Of a DNA stretch of 64,000 nucleotides, positions 11,619-25,259 are shown piece after piece. Below the pieces are notes generated by a model. It worked only from the letters and a program-made list of their open reading frames with translations, was not told where the DNA came from and ran no database searches. The stretch comes from Cruorifilaria tuberocauda. Its lineage: Eukaryota > Nematoda > Chromadorea > Rhabditida > Onchocercidae. Positions within the stretch are counted from its first letter, which is position 1, and each line of letters begins with the position of its first letter. The stretch lies in NCBI GenBank assembly GCA_013365365.1, contig JABVXU010000078.1:62001-126000 (forward strand), written 5' to 3'. Made by a program: the position numbers and the translations under genes.

Positions 11619-14600
11619 TCAGTGCTCGCTTAAATAACGTCTTCCAGCTTCCGATGTACGAACACTAAAAAAATCGATAAATTTATAAATAAATCAGCAT
11701 CTCAAAATAAGTATATTTCAAAAATAATCAGGAATTTGCGGTCTTATTATTTTAATTAGAGTTCCATTTCTCTCTTCTTCCCACTTCCATAAAAACTAAG
11801 ATGCGTTCTCCAATATCTGAAGGGCGTAGAATTGAAACCGGAAAAGAATTATGAAAACATTTATAATGAGCTTCAAATGGTTATATAAATAGATCATACC
11901 ACAGCAAAACATATTTAAGCTTTAGTAAAATTTCAACTATTTTTAATTTACACTTGACCAATTTGGAAAATTAGAAAAGTTTTATCAATGATTTTGGATG
12001 TCGGATGGAGAGCAAATAAAATTACTAATTATGTCGTATAGTATTACCTTTTTTGAAATACAATCAAAAAAAAAGAAATGAAGATTTTATTAACCACTGT
12101 TGTAGCAAATACTGAGCTGCCTGGATTTGTTCGCGAGTACCAGAAATTGTTATGATGCGATCACCACCATTATCACGATGAGGTTCAACTTCAATCTGCG
12201 CTCCCGACTCTTCACGTACTCGATTAATTCGAGAACCACCTTTACCTATTATGGCTCCTCCAAGTTCATCTGGGATTGTAACCTAAACTTATATAGTAAA
12301 GAATATGATGGTATATGAAATTTATATGGGAAGTTAAAAACTAAGCGCTTTACTTTCAGGTATTTTCCCACTAAAAAAAAAACCAATCAGATCTATAACA
12401 AATGATAGCTGTTCTAATATTCAAAATATCACATATACATTCATCTGATAGAATGGATTCATAATGATCTCACTAAAAGTGAAAACCCAAATTTACACAA
12501 TCAGATGACTGCTGTTGCCTTCTACAATAAAGAACGAACTTTTAATACTATCGATTTCGTAAAAATTAATAAAAATGGAGAGAATTGTTTAAGCATATCA
12601 TATTTCTGAAAAATAAATCTTAAGAAATTATGTTACGTCAGTTGTTTCCACCTGTGTGGTCTGCATAGCTGGGATAGGTGAATAGCGTCCCATCATGTCC
12701 CTCATTCCACTATAACGATCATCTCTTCCAGGATATCGTGAGGGAATCATGTTACCGCCAAATCCGTGATCTCTTCCTCGACCCACACGTGAGATGAAAT
12801 TTCGATCAGGAACATATCCACCATAATCATTAATGATATCTGGATCATAATACATCGGATCATAGGGTCGCACAGGTCCTTTTATTGGAATCTAAAAGTC
12901 ACATATATTTTGAATTAGTTTCTTTCAAGCCATTTGTTATAAGAATAATTTTATTAAGAGGTTAAAAGGCTCTTGAGTTAAAATCTGGTTAATGTTTCAA
13001 TACACTACCTCCTTCAATACATCGATAATAATATTGATACAATCAATAATTTTTTCCACTTCGCCATTCAGCAGTACTATTCTTTCAGTAGATTGTGGTG
13101 CACATCGAGAAAAAACCTGTTAATATTTTATAATAACATGTTGTGGAATCTGCTTTTCGATTTCAAATTCAAAAATTCTGCTCTTCGCCACCATAACTCT
13201 ATTTCTACACAATAAACCGTAGGTTTTTCTACTAGACACTGCAGGAATATAAAGATACATCAACAACTAACTTTGGAATAACAAATAGGGATGAAAATAT
13301 TCAATATGGCCGGAAGGAATTTTCAAAATAAGGTAGATTGTACGATATACGAAGCTGATAATCTTTATTGCCGACATGTAAAGCAGATAAGTTCTGAACT
13401 TATCAACTTAAAATTTGAAGTAAAAGTAATTTTTATGGAGAAATGGAAGCCACCTTAGTAACAAGTTTCATATCTGTCAGTGGACCAGCATGAATGTGTT
13501 CGAATTACGCATGCGTCATAAAACTGAAAACGAGTAAAAGTACCTTAAGTTGTGCTCCAGTTTTCTCGCGAAGTTCCTTTATTCGTGACCCGCCACGACC
13601 AATAACAGCACCAGCATGAGATTCATGAACCAAAACTTTCATTTCGCTATCCGATCTATCTATCTTCTTGCCTCGTCGATCATGATCATCCTCGCGATTC
13701 TGAAAATCTCCATTATTATTTATTTTTGCTTTTATAAGGCAAAATCCAATCTCTCTCAAATTTCCAGTGTGAAAATCAGCTTTATACACTAAAATAGCAA
13801 CATAACTCATAACCCAAACATTCTTTAATTCCTGATTTAGAACTACCAAAGAAAATATTGAACTGTAGAAATTGTCACTTACCTCATCGAGACGTGGTAT
13901 TATTTCGCGCAAACAATTTGCGATGTTTTCTGTTGTAGCAGTGAGAGTCAATACCCTAAATAACATGTAGAATACAGTTATAAAAAAAATGAAAAAAAAA
14001 GACAAAAACAAAGAAAAATCCAAGAAACGTCCTGCTTGTATAATTGGATGGAAAAATCATGCAAATTTCACAGGCTTAGCTTCAAAAATATAAAAGTATC
14101 CCAAATTATTGCCCAGCATCAAAATATAATCTGAAGCCAACGGCTGGAAGAAAAGAAAGTGCGCTGTCGGAAGAATTTGCAATCAAAATCCTTTCCTTTA
14201 TCTTGCAGTATTGCAATGAAGCTTCAAATTGAAAAATAATATGCCCTAGATCAATCGAAAACTTCAAGTTATTGAAAATTTTGAAAAAAATGGCCTTCTC
14301 TGCTAAAAAATTTGGGAAACATGCCCCTCCTGCTCTTTATTACCTTAGTTAAACATGATAAACTCAAAACGTTGTGTCTGCACGAAATTTCGCATTAATT
14401 AAATTTAAGGAAAACTATTTGCACAAAACATATCGAAATGATGCCAAAAATCGCCTTTTAAATTTTGGAAAATATGTCCTTCCTGTTCTCCACTGCTTCA
14501 GTTGATTAAATGCCTTCAAAAACTATCCAAAACCTTCAATTATGCACTAATAATCAATCACATTCTTATACAATTAAACAGGTGAAGGCAGGTAGGCATG

Positions 14601-15537
14601 TAACCTATTTTGTAGCAGTAGGTTTTTGAAAGAAATGTGGAAGGTAATTCAAGGTCAGCCTGTAAAAGCTGTAGGTTTATCCATCGTGTGGAAGCCCGGT
14701 GGCAATAACGGTCGTGGCCCAACGAGTAATCAGTAGTGAGGGCAACAAGTATTTCCAGGATAAATTACCGTTCGGGCGTCTGGCTATCTGGGACGGTCAG
14801 GTTCGCGTCGAACTGCAAATGAGCATTAGTTTGGGCTGTGTTCACAATTTCGTAATTCATGTACTCAGTCCGCCAAACAAAAAACTGTTTAAGGCCGTTG
14901 CACATAAAAGTGCTTAACAACTTCTTGAACTTTCCTGAAGTTCCTGGAACCAAGGACTTTGCATTTACAAGCAAATCTTCTTAATTATCAAGGGAAAGGA
15001 AAAACAAGACCTTGGAAAAGCGTTGATCGAAAACGCATTTGCTTAACAAGTTAAGGCCAGCTGCGGATTATCGGGATCTTTGATTTAAAAAAACTGTCAA
15101 TTAATTAAAAACGTTTATTCCTTGGAATCAATAATTTCACTATCATAAGCAATTTTTCCAATCTTGATGATTGAGAAGAAATCACGAAGCACGTTTCTCA
15201 CATTTAAGAAATGCGTGATTTGCTAAACAAGTATAATGAGCGACAAAGAACGCGCTGATATTACCTGCTAGGCAAATGAGTTTCGGTCGATGCTCTCAAT
15301 AATATAAATTATGGAATGTCGAAAATGAGAATTCTCAAAATGAAAATTACCCAAATTCAGTACCTCAGAACGGAGGCGCTTGATATTTTCGCCTCCTCGG
15401 CCTATAATACCACCAGCACCTCGACTTGTTACCACTAATCGTAGTTCATATTTACCATTTGCTAGGGCTTCTTCATAGCTATCCATTCGCGTCCGTTTAC
15501 TTCCACTTCCAAATCGATCCCCTCCGGAACGTTTCAT
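11619..15537 (-). CDS. hrpk-1: hnRNP K-like triple KH-domain RNA-binding protein (8 exons, 347 aa)
   Basis: Poly(C)/single-strand RNA-binding protein of the hnRNP K family, expected to act in splicing and post-transcriptional control. Exons: 15537-15364, 14812-14769, 13955-13883, 13699-13544, 13116-13009, 12891-12637, 12282-12095, 11664-11619, all GT-AG and in phase. KH1 (about 30-97) has the loop GRGG in [17 protein letters not shown]2 (about 116-185) has GRGG in [15 protein letters not shown] and continues [16 protein letters not shown]3 (about 271-338) has GKGG in [15 protein letters not shown] and ends [14 protein letters not shown]. All three GXXG loops are intact. The linker (186-270) starts [12 protein letters not shown], like the human SPIKGRAQPYDP segment, then is rich in R, G, D and Y. 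The N-terminus is basic ([13 protein letters not shown]). The second exon is only 44 bases and unusually GC-rich. The ATG at 15537 follows an orphan acceptor at 15563. Confidence 0.95.
14308..14490. repeat. Imperfect direct repeat inside hnRNP K intron 2
   Basis: Two segments of about 30 bases, at 14308-14337 and about 14460-14490, share the pattern AAATTT, GGGAAAC/GGAAAAT, ATG, C-rich core, CTGCTCT/CTGTTCT at roughly three quarters of positions. It is an old duplication of about 150 bases, of unknown meaning. Confidence 0.35.
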
Positions 15538-15562
15538 CTTTTCTATCAGATTTCAAACAATT

Positions 15563-15564
15563 CT
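15563..15564 (-). other. Candidate spliced-leader acceptor of hnRNP K
   Basis: A TATTTCAG acceptor lies about 25 bases before the start codon at 15537 with no recognisable upstream exon. It is compatible with spliced-leader addition or with a 5' UTR intron. Confidence 0.35.
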
Positions 15565-16119
15565 GAAATACGATTACGATACATCTTTTCAAACAAATTA
15601 GTAGCAGACTATTTTTTATCTTGTTTGCAATTAGTAAGTAAAATACCAATTCACTGGATAAAACTACAAAAACCACAATAATTTCGTTCACTTATTATTA
15701 TACAACTATCATTTACTAATCATTGAGGCCTTTTATCATTCTGCTTTTACCAATATTTCTCTCGTTCTATTCCATTGAACTAAATTACTAAAAGAAAGAA
15801 AAATCTGGCTTAATGAATTTACACGAATCACCTTTTAAAATGTTATTCGTATAATGCATGTCGTTGCATTTAACAATCAAATACTAATGAGGATCAGAAG
15901 AAAAGTGTAGAAAGAACAAGTTCATACAGCGTATTACAAGAATAATTTATTGTCTGTTGCACTACGAAGGAAATATTACTTCTAATTCGAACCGTTTCCT
16001 CAATTCTTCCACTGCTATTTAGTTCTACAGAGATGTTAGAGAAAAAAGAACGAGCTGCATAATCAAAAATAATAGGAAAACGACGAAAAATTATCCAAGA
16101 GAATCTTCACTCGAAACAA

Positions 16120-16330
16120 CGGAATTATAAAGCGTATGAGTTCGACGGCTCGTCTCCTTGTCTCCCGCGATATCTCTCATCATATACACCCCCACCATCT
16201 CGCTCCCGGACGCAAACCTCACTAGAAAAAGGAACAACCGTTAAATTACTAGTACAGCCTAGCCGTAGTGCCTGCTATCGTTCTCTCTGTGAAACCGCTC
16301 AATCAATGCTCATAATTCCGCAATGCAATC
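16120..16330 (-). promoter_or_regulatory. Possible hnRNP K promoter region
   Basis: A pyrimidine-rich patch of higher GC content (CTCGTCTCCTTGTCTCCCGC and a run of cytosines near 16190) stands out from the AT-rich surroundings 600 to 800 bases upstream of the hnRNP K start. The contrast suggests promoter or outron sequence. No defined factor site was recognised. Confidence 0.25.
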
Positions 16331-19300
16331 TTATTTCCCACTATTTTAATATCTTTTGTTGACAACAGAAAGAGATCAATCAGTGTGAGTTGTACTTTTG
16401 ATGATAAGGATTCGTCGAAAGTTGGTTAGGAGGTAGTGAGCTTTAAAAACCTTTTTTAGCTTATATGAAATTTTTATGGCATGAATTTTCATCTTTTGTA
16501 ACTTCTGAACTTCGTTGAAATTTCAATCAATTTTCTGAATGAAGTTTAATATATGTGAAATTAATGTGAGGAACAATCGCTTTGTTCTTGAATAATTTCA
16601 ATCAATTCTATCCTTCATCGTTGATCGTTGATTTTCAAAGCAATAGAAATGAATGATTATAGCGATCAATAAATTCCTTTTCGACATTGCATTAAATCTA
16701 ATGAAGAATTCGAGCCATTCAAAATTAATATCATTTTATAAAGAGCTAAAATTTCATTAAGAATTGATTAGTTTTTTGAACCATATAAGGATAACGTACG
16801 AAAGGTTGAAGAGGGATAGATTTGTGTTATCATTTATAGAATATTATTGCGTAGAAAATGTTATCAGATCCCAAATTATTATTATAAAAGTTAAATATGG
16901 TTCAAGGATTATGAGAAATTGAATTCTTTGAGAGAGAGTGATCACATGTCTTCACACGCGCGACGAGAGAGTTTAAATTGGTATTGTATAATAAGCTCTA
17001 TTTCTTTACTTTTCTTTTTTCTCTTCCTTTTGATAGATTGATCTGTACAGAAAATGAATGTTTCTTAAATGATAGAAATTTGTTCATATTCTCAAATATT
17101 TTCAATGAATAAGTTAAACTATTGTCAATCGATCCACACTGCTATTCTTACGAAAGGAAAGAAATAGCTCCTATTAAAAGAAAAAATTAATTAAAATGGA
17201 AGGTCAGGAAAAATAAAGATAAGAAAGTCAGTAAATGAGTTTATCGAATATTCATAGATGACAAAATCGAAATTGTTATTGCAATATATTATACGAAATC
17301 CGCGCAATTGGACCTGAAAATCAATAGTGTTCGCTACTGCTTTGCAAAGTACGAACTATCGTTAACTTTTTTGAATTCGGAATTCACTGACTTGAGTTGA
17401 CTGAACACCATCGAATTATAGCAGTTGAGTGAGAATTGAGCTCTTGGCTGGTCGTCAATGCTCTATTCAAAACTGATAGTAATAACGCTGAAGGGTAATC
17501 TTGTTGTATCTGGTAGGATACCAAAAATGCCCTTCTCCATTCGTAAAAAGATAAAACACAAAGAAACTCTTGTACAATATCGGTAGAGCGATATAGCACA
17601 AAGATTAGAGGTCATGGGATATATGAGTTGTGTAAATGGTAAATCCTGTATCATCAGTTAAAGATGAAAAAAGTGAAGCAAAACTGATTTGAGATTTGAG
17701 ACAGAACAAAGCATACAATCTGCTTTAACCAAGCATATCTACACAAAGAGTTCCCAACATATAATTTCATCATCTACGGATTCAATATTCCCTTATATGT
17801 GGTTTCGGCTTCTCTCAATACGAATGTGAGATTTGTTGAGTATGCAATTTGACAATCATCCATTTTTGCAGCTCATTTTCACCATTGAAAATACCAACAT
17901 ATTGATTTTTTCTTTTTTGGATCAGAGTATGAATTGATGATGTATAAAACTACATGACTGTATGATCACTGTGAATATACTGCACCTCTTTGTTACGTAT
18001 AAATAAATGCCTCACGTTATTTGCAGCAGGAATCACCAGTCTGATCGATCTCTGCGATATTATAAAGCAACGCTGTAATTGCTAAGGATTCGGTGTATAA
18101 CTAAACAAAACATTTTGTAATATCGAAACAGTTGAAATGAGAGAATTGAAAATGAGAATAAGCAATGAAAATTGAGTTGAAAGAGTGTTTTTAAAGGAAA
18201 AATGATATATAATATTATTTAGCATAAATTATTAATAAAATATTAGTACGTACTACAGATAACTTACTTTATTTGTTTGGGAAAATAAAAAATGTTATAA
18301 AATGGCATTCAGAATAGCGATATAATAACAATCGATACGATTATGTTGAGAGTTAGAATGAAAAATTATCTTTTAATCTGTTACTTGATACAAATCATAA
18401 ACGTGAGCAATTAATATTTTCAAAAGTAACTGTGCTGTTTACTAATACTAATTCTAAAAAAAGAATTCTAAAAATGTCGAATAATTCACATGGTAGTATA
18501 TCGCTAATTTTGATTGATGCGAATTTTTCGATGTGATTTTTTCCTTTACTCTCCTCGAGAATGAATCTTTTTCGTTGAATTCTTCGCTTGCAATTGCTGT
18601 CTTTTCAGCAACTTCTAAATTATTCAATAGCTCTCAAATAACTAGCTATTTGCTTACCTGATATCAAGTATGAAAATATCCGTTTGATTCCTATATCTGG
18701 TTTATATCTAGTAGAGAATGCTGACAATGAAAAAAACATCTTTATTAATCAGTTTACGACGTACTTTTTTCTCGTATATTTCAGATTTGGAGCATCTGAG
18801 GCAATTATGATTTTAGTTTTTCATTTAGAATAAATAAAAAATTTTCAATTCCAAAAATATACTGAATTTTTTAGAATTGAATGAAATGGAATAGTTTGAC
18901 GGGAAGCAACGACTGGTCAAGTAATCTTTAATGCGTGAAATGATTCATTTTTGAATGCATTACCTATACGACAGCTTATGAGCCATTGCAAATGAGTGCG
19001 ATATAAATATTCTCTTCTGCTGAACAACAAAATTTCTAATTTCCATGTTTTTAGATGATTTAATCATAGTTGTCATATATTGACTTTGGATATAATAGCA
19101 ATACAAACTGTAAGTTTCATTAACTTATTCAGTGAATTATCATTCATTGCTTCAATATCAAAATTTCAATTTCGCAATCATTAATTAATGTTACTTTTAA
19201 AACACTTCAATTATTGATAAATCTTACACATAGTTTATCATTTTTTATCAAAGTAGCATTCTTGGAATAGTATTTATTGATGATATTCCTTTTATGAAGG

Positions 19301-22300
19301 CACGTTGTTAATTTTGTTTTGTTGTACAATGCAAAACAAATTTGAATTAAAGTCGTTTTAATTCCATTATTTTCTGAGCTCCTGCTCGGTTAACAATGCC
19401 TTCTTCATGGAATGCTCGTTTTGAGCTATTTTCGATGAATGGTACTCAATTTGAAGGATACTTTCAAATTTCACAAAAGAAACGCCGCTCATTTCATTCT
19501 TCTACTATAGTTTCCACTGGTTCTAGGGAATATTGATTAATTTTATCTTTCAAAAAGAGAAGTAAAACTTTTCATCAAAAGTAATCCTTGAAAAAAAGTT
19601 TATTATTTGAAATCTAATCACTCATTCAGGGAATGTTGATAAAGAATTTCTCACTTTTTTTTCGCCCCAACTTTTACATTATGAAAAATTATCGATCGGA
19701 TTTGTAATCTTATCTAAGGTTATGAAAAAGAAAATTTTATGGTAGAATGAATATACTGACTTATTTTAAATGGCAAATGTCGCAAATATCAATCATGTGG
19801 AATTGATCATAAGTTTATCAACGAAGTTCTGTCAGTGAACATTCGAATATCTTTGCTACAATGATGCATTTTGTAATGGAAGAAATTCAATGGATATCAA
19901 GCTATATTCTATTAGACTAAAATTTGTTAGTAGTTTCTGGATTAGCAGTCTTAATCAGTTAATTTTGATTTTCATCTGCAAGATTTGTCTAAAAAAAGTT
20001 CGAGTCAAATATACTGGAATATCGTAATCAAGTTTGTCACTTCATATTTATTCCGCCACTTATAATAATAAAAATGAACGCTTAAGTAATATTAAAAATT
20101 TTGCAGCCATTTACCAATTCTAGATCCATGTTACGCATATTCGTGTTACCTTAACTATTACATATAATGAAGTATTATTGAGATTAGCAACAAGCGATGT
20201 TGATGTTGCACAAATATCTTCATAATGTGATAATTGCTGATAAGAGTATATAGTCATTTGCCATTTTGCAAAGATGAAGGAAATGAAATAATTGAAAGTT
20301 TCGAGGAAATTAGGATTAAACTAGAATAAAAGTATTCCATTAGACATAAAATCTATTTCTCCATGGTTATTAAGTTTTGGATATGATAGAAATGATATAA
20401 TTACTAATTTGAAAATAATATGTTAATGTAAGATAATTGCGAAATTGTGTTCGCAGTCAGCTATATTTAATAAAGAATATTAAATTTAATTTTATTGAAA
20501 TGAAATGAATAATATTCAGAGAGCCGTTCCCACTGTTTCTCTCCACCATTCATTCATCCATCTCATTAATAATAACATGGCTTTTGTGGACTGTATTAGA
20601 GTTTGCTCTTCTGCGTCCTTCAAAATCGCAATTTTAAATGATCCATACATAGAGGATGATTACTGCTCGCTCTTGAACCTCCCTTATTTACTCTTCCACC
20701 GATTTTTTGCCTCCTGCAAATGTTCATTTTTGCTATCGCATATTTCATATTTTAATTATAATTAAATAAAGGGTTCCAACTTTCTTATTTATCGAAATTA
20801 CATTTACAGATTAATTTCTATCCACATAAATTGCACTGAGGTGAGCAAAAATTGAAATCACAAAATTTCGAGCCTACTTTATTTTCCCAATAAGCATCAT
20901 TCGCAAAATTACTTAATTTATGAATTTTCTAATTATTTAGATATTTTTTATGCTGATCGTTTTAATCATTTTTTTATTAATAGTTTTTTTATATTTTGAT
21001 TTGATTAGTTTGAAAATATGCAAGTTATTAAAAATTAAAATTGCCTCCTTAAAAGTAAACAAAAAATGAACGATCAACAGCTTATCTGTAACATTTTCAT
21101 GTTGTTCGATGATCATCTGTTGTACCATAATTATTGCAGCTTCCAAAATTATTTCTTTAGCAGTAGCTTGTGGTTGCGCCAATATTTGATGTTTTAATGG
21201 AATAAAGAAGAATATGTAGGGATAATGTGTTGGATCAATTACTCCAATACAATACGCGCATTAATAAGTGTAGTTGGACGTGAAGTACCTTACAGTGACA
21301 TGACACTGTCAACCAACAACAATGAAGGAAAAAGTAGCCTTCTTCAACTGCATTGTAGATTGGATCGTCGATGTATGAGTCCTTCTCCTCCGCTCTTTCT
21401 TCATTCATCCTCAATCCTTCCTTTTTCGACATAATTGAACGTTTATCATTTTCACCTGGGACAAATTAATATCTCTCTTTCCATCCGCTACTCTTTCCTT
21501 TCCTCATCCCATTTCTATCATCTTTATGCTTGAATCCTATAAAAGGTATCTCTACTTTTGCACTTCCTCAAACTAACCACTCTCGCCATGTTTGCTCATC
21601 ATGGCTATTTAAGAATACAATAGTCGTAATGATCAAATATGGCGAAAGTAGTTAGTTAATACCATATTAATAGTTTTCTCGAAAGTACCTGTAAAACAGT
21701 AATTTGCTACAGATATGAAAAATCAAGCTTATCAAATTTTACTTCCAACTATCCATTTTTGACTTACTGCCTTCTTTTTATGAAACTTACTGAATCTTTC
21801 TATACAATCGATATAACATCGGCTCAGTTGTCGTTTATCACTTCATACTTTTTGTTTTATCTTTGCTTTTGTGCATTTATTTATTCATTAATTTGGTTCA
21901 GTTCTTCACTTGGTAAGAAGAAAATTCATTTACAGATATCATCGTTGAAATTTTCAAGAAACCTCATTTCATTATCAATTTATATAATTTGATTTCATCT
22001 TCCTGAAGAATAAATGAAACATAAATTATAGAAAGTGAAAAAAAAAAGTTATTCGCTGATATTATTAATGCTATAATTAAGTAATGAAAGTGGTTACATA
22101 AAATTGGCAAATTGGTACATTTAATGTTTTTACTGTTTTCATGATAATTTTCATGCGACTGAGTAAGCAAAGCGGAATTAAGAAAGAACTGCACTGTCAT
22201 GCAAGAACTTTAAAGACGTTATCATACTTTGCCAATTTTTTTCTCCTTGATTTCGATGACAATTAAATTCAAGTTTTGCTTTTTGTTTTCTTCATTGGCA

Positions 22301-25243
22301 CTAGCTAACTGCTTATCAGTCAAAATCTCATCTTTTCTATTTTTTATTCTTATTTTCGCTGTGATTTGATCAATATGATTGTTAATTCAAGGATTTTAAC
22401 AGAACCTGTTTCAACAATTTTACTTCTTAATAACCGCAAATAGCGAATACCTTCATAGCTTCACTTTCCGAAACACTTCCCGAAAAATTATTAGTCATCG
22501 AAGTGATGTATTCATTGATTTCATCTTCCTCTGTTTTTCTTTTTCGACATTCGATGTATTTCAAAAATCGAAACGTCAAATGAAATTAAAATTGGAATGA
22601 GATGTACATTTTATAATACGTATGAATTTACATACCAAGGGACCTTCCTCATTTACTCATATTTACGCTCCAATTACTGAAGCTTTTTATCATTTTTTTC
22701 CTATACTGAATAGATTTTCAGCAGTTGTCGGTGCTTACATGGACACGTGATTATTCTATGATATATATTTTCTTCAAATGCAAATTGAAGTACATGTAAC
22801 TTTCTGTCGAATAAGTTTAAGCAATTTTTGGATTACTTAATTAAATATCAATGTTCTGAGAAATGCTTACTTGCTCAGGAAGTAAGAGATAAGAAAGAGA
22901 CATGTTCTGTATTTTTAATTTTCTCCAATCTCTTCATTTTCTTCGTTTAAAATTTTGAATAATTTCATCCTTGCGCAAATTCAAATTTTATTTTACTTAT
23001 TTCCATTAATTTTGCAAAATTTCAATATATTTTTAAAGAAATGGATCAATTAACAAAAAGATTTTTCAATTATTGTTCCATTGTTACTCCTAAAACGATC
23101 TCATGATGTTAAATTTCGTCGTAAAAATTAATTTGTTACATCAATACAGTGTTATTACAGTTTTTTTCTATTGAAATTGAAAGTTTTCGTGTAAAATTAT
23201 AATTTGTTCCTTCAATTAGATTTGACTTTATTCTTCGGAAAAAATTTTTCACCGTTATGACAGCTCAATAGAAAAGTGAACTTGCGCCAGAAGTTCAAAT
23301 GGAGTGGCCTTGCACCAAATATTTTTATATTGTTATCAATTACAACAAATTCGAAAGTGATATGTGATTTATAAAGTGTAGGATATGAACGATTACTGAT
23401 CTATTGAGAATTATTTGACTAGGCTCTCGTGACCTTTTTCGTATCTCTCTTAAATATGAAAGAAAATTTTATTGTCAGTGTTATGTTCAGCGCTACCGAC
23501 AAAAAACAAAAAAACTATTCGATTCAACTTCTTGTTTTTTCTTCAAATTATACACGACAAATTTATTGACCATAGATTCTAAAACTTTCCAAATATAAGA
23601 AGACCAAATGTCTTGACCTTTCCCTATTACGAATAAACTTGTTAAATATATCTAAATATATCTTCGAATTTTACTCATTTCAATAATACAATTTTTATAA
23701 ATTACTTCTGTCTCCACTCAAAAGATCGAAATATTTTCTCACTGGTTTTAAACTTCCATGCAGCTATTTACTGCCTGGTTTCCATAACTAAGGTTTCTTT
23801 CCTTGTTATATTTTCACTTGTTATTTTTATTACCGATGCGGGCGTGAACTGCAATTTGCCAAAAAAATTCTTTCAGCTTTACTGAGCATTTATCTTCTGC
23901 TTAATTAATGTTATTACTTTTAAAGTAATTATTTTTAAGTTTTACATTGAAGTTCTATAATCAAAATTTATTAATTATTTTCCTTCTGTAAAGGTTAGCA
24001 ATTTACAGTTAAAATATTACCTTTGAATTTAACAAGACTAATCATACCATCATTTATTTATTTTCTCATTTTTCCAAGTCATTCCTCAACAAATTTGATT
24101 GAATAACAAACTCAAACGAATCTGAGAAATTAAATTGCGCTTGAGATAATTCCAATAGGTTTATGAAATCTTTTATTTTTACTTCAGATTTCGAAGCACC
24201 TGTATAAAGATTTCTGAAGGCATATTTTCCTCACTTTTAAGTAAAATTATTTTCACAATTGAAATTTGGTGCTTGATTCGATACAGTTAAAGGTAAAAAA
24301 TAGATTCGCTCTTCACTATAATTTTTAATAAAATAAATGAATAAATATGTGCATTGCTTGGAATTTTATATTCAAAAATTAATTGCAGTGCTATAAATTA
24401 TTTGTTTAGAGAATAATTAGCAAAACAGTTAGTATTCAAAAAATGTGAAAATTTTTATGATAAATAGAATGAAGAACATTTTGATTAAACAATAGAAATT
24501 TTTAAAATTTCTGAATTAATTAATTTAATGAATATTTAACTATCTAGTCAAGTTTAACGTGCTTATTTTAAGAGAAATATATTATTTTAAATTAAGAAAT
24601 TCATTTCTTCTTTAAGCAGAAACTATTTAGAACTATTTGGAACTCTATATCTGCTAACTGTAATCTTTATGAGGCAATATGGCACTAATAAAATGTGTGC
24701 TGAAATTTCTGTCTTAAAATATTTTCATACTTAAATTTTTTAGACCTGATTGCAAAAGTGAATATAACTTAGTTTCGGGCATAGTTTAAAGATACCTAAA
24801 ATATGTTTATATCATAAACAGATCATAAAGTTCCTAACTCTAAACACTCGAAAATTTTGCTTATTACTGATTTCGTTTTAAGTTCATTTTTTGCATTGAT
24901 CCAGTGTAGCTTTATCTGAATCTGATTTCAATCTATTATATCTGTCCAGTAATTTTGGCTCGATTACAGTTGAGCTGTAATACAATTGATAATTCATTCA
25001 ACTATTACATACATCAAATTAATTCAAATTCAAATCAAATTCTTCAATGGTGTATTTAATGTTTCAAATATGATTGGTCTATTTCTGATGTTAGTATCTG
25101 ATAATAAATGTAAATGAGATAGTAATACTTTTGTGAAATTATATGCTTATTTATATTGTGTTTTGCGCTTATCAGTAATTGCGTGGACCCGTCATTCGTT
25201 CGCAAACCCGTTAGCTTTCAAAAAATTCTATTTGTAAAAAAAC

Positions 25244-25245
25244 AG
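25244..25245 (+). other. Candidate spliced-leader acceptor of the cuticlin gene
   Basis: The acceptor AAAAAACAG lies 14 bases before the ATG at 25260, with no coding exon visible upstream. This is the typical distance of a nematode trans-splice site from the start codon. Confidence 0.4.
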
Positions 25246-25259
25246 GAGACGGATTGGAA

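Larger units (their letters stand above)
15538..25259. other. Long divergent intergenic region
   Basis: This 9.7 kb stretch between the divergent hnRNP K and cuticlin genes is AT-rich throughout. Open frames are short and carry no signal peptide, domain motif or splice-connected partner. It must contain the promoters of both flanking genes. No RNA gene or mobile element was recognised. Confidence 0.5.

Noticed and set aside
14699..14917. Plus-strand frame in the GC-rich island of hnRNP K
   Set aside because: It overlaps the 44-base KH1 exon, which fits the family exactly on the minus strand.
14570..15060. GC-rich island considered as a bacterial (endosymbiont) insertion
   Set aside because: It surrounds a true hnRNP K exon, shows no bacterial gene, and Wolbachia DNA would itself be AT-rich.
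17384..17654. Overlapping minus-strand frames of 63 to 71 codons
   Set aside because: Two frames of the same patch are open at once and neither has an ATG-led, domain-like reading.
20505..20765. 86-codon open frame on the plus strand
   Set aside because: No signal peptide, motif or splice partner; length is ordinary for chance in AT-rich DNA.
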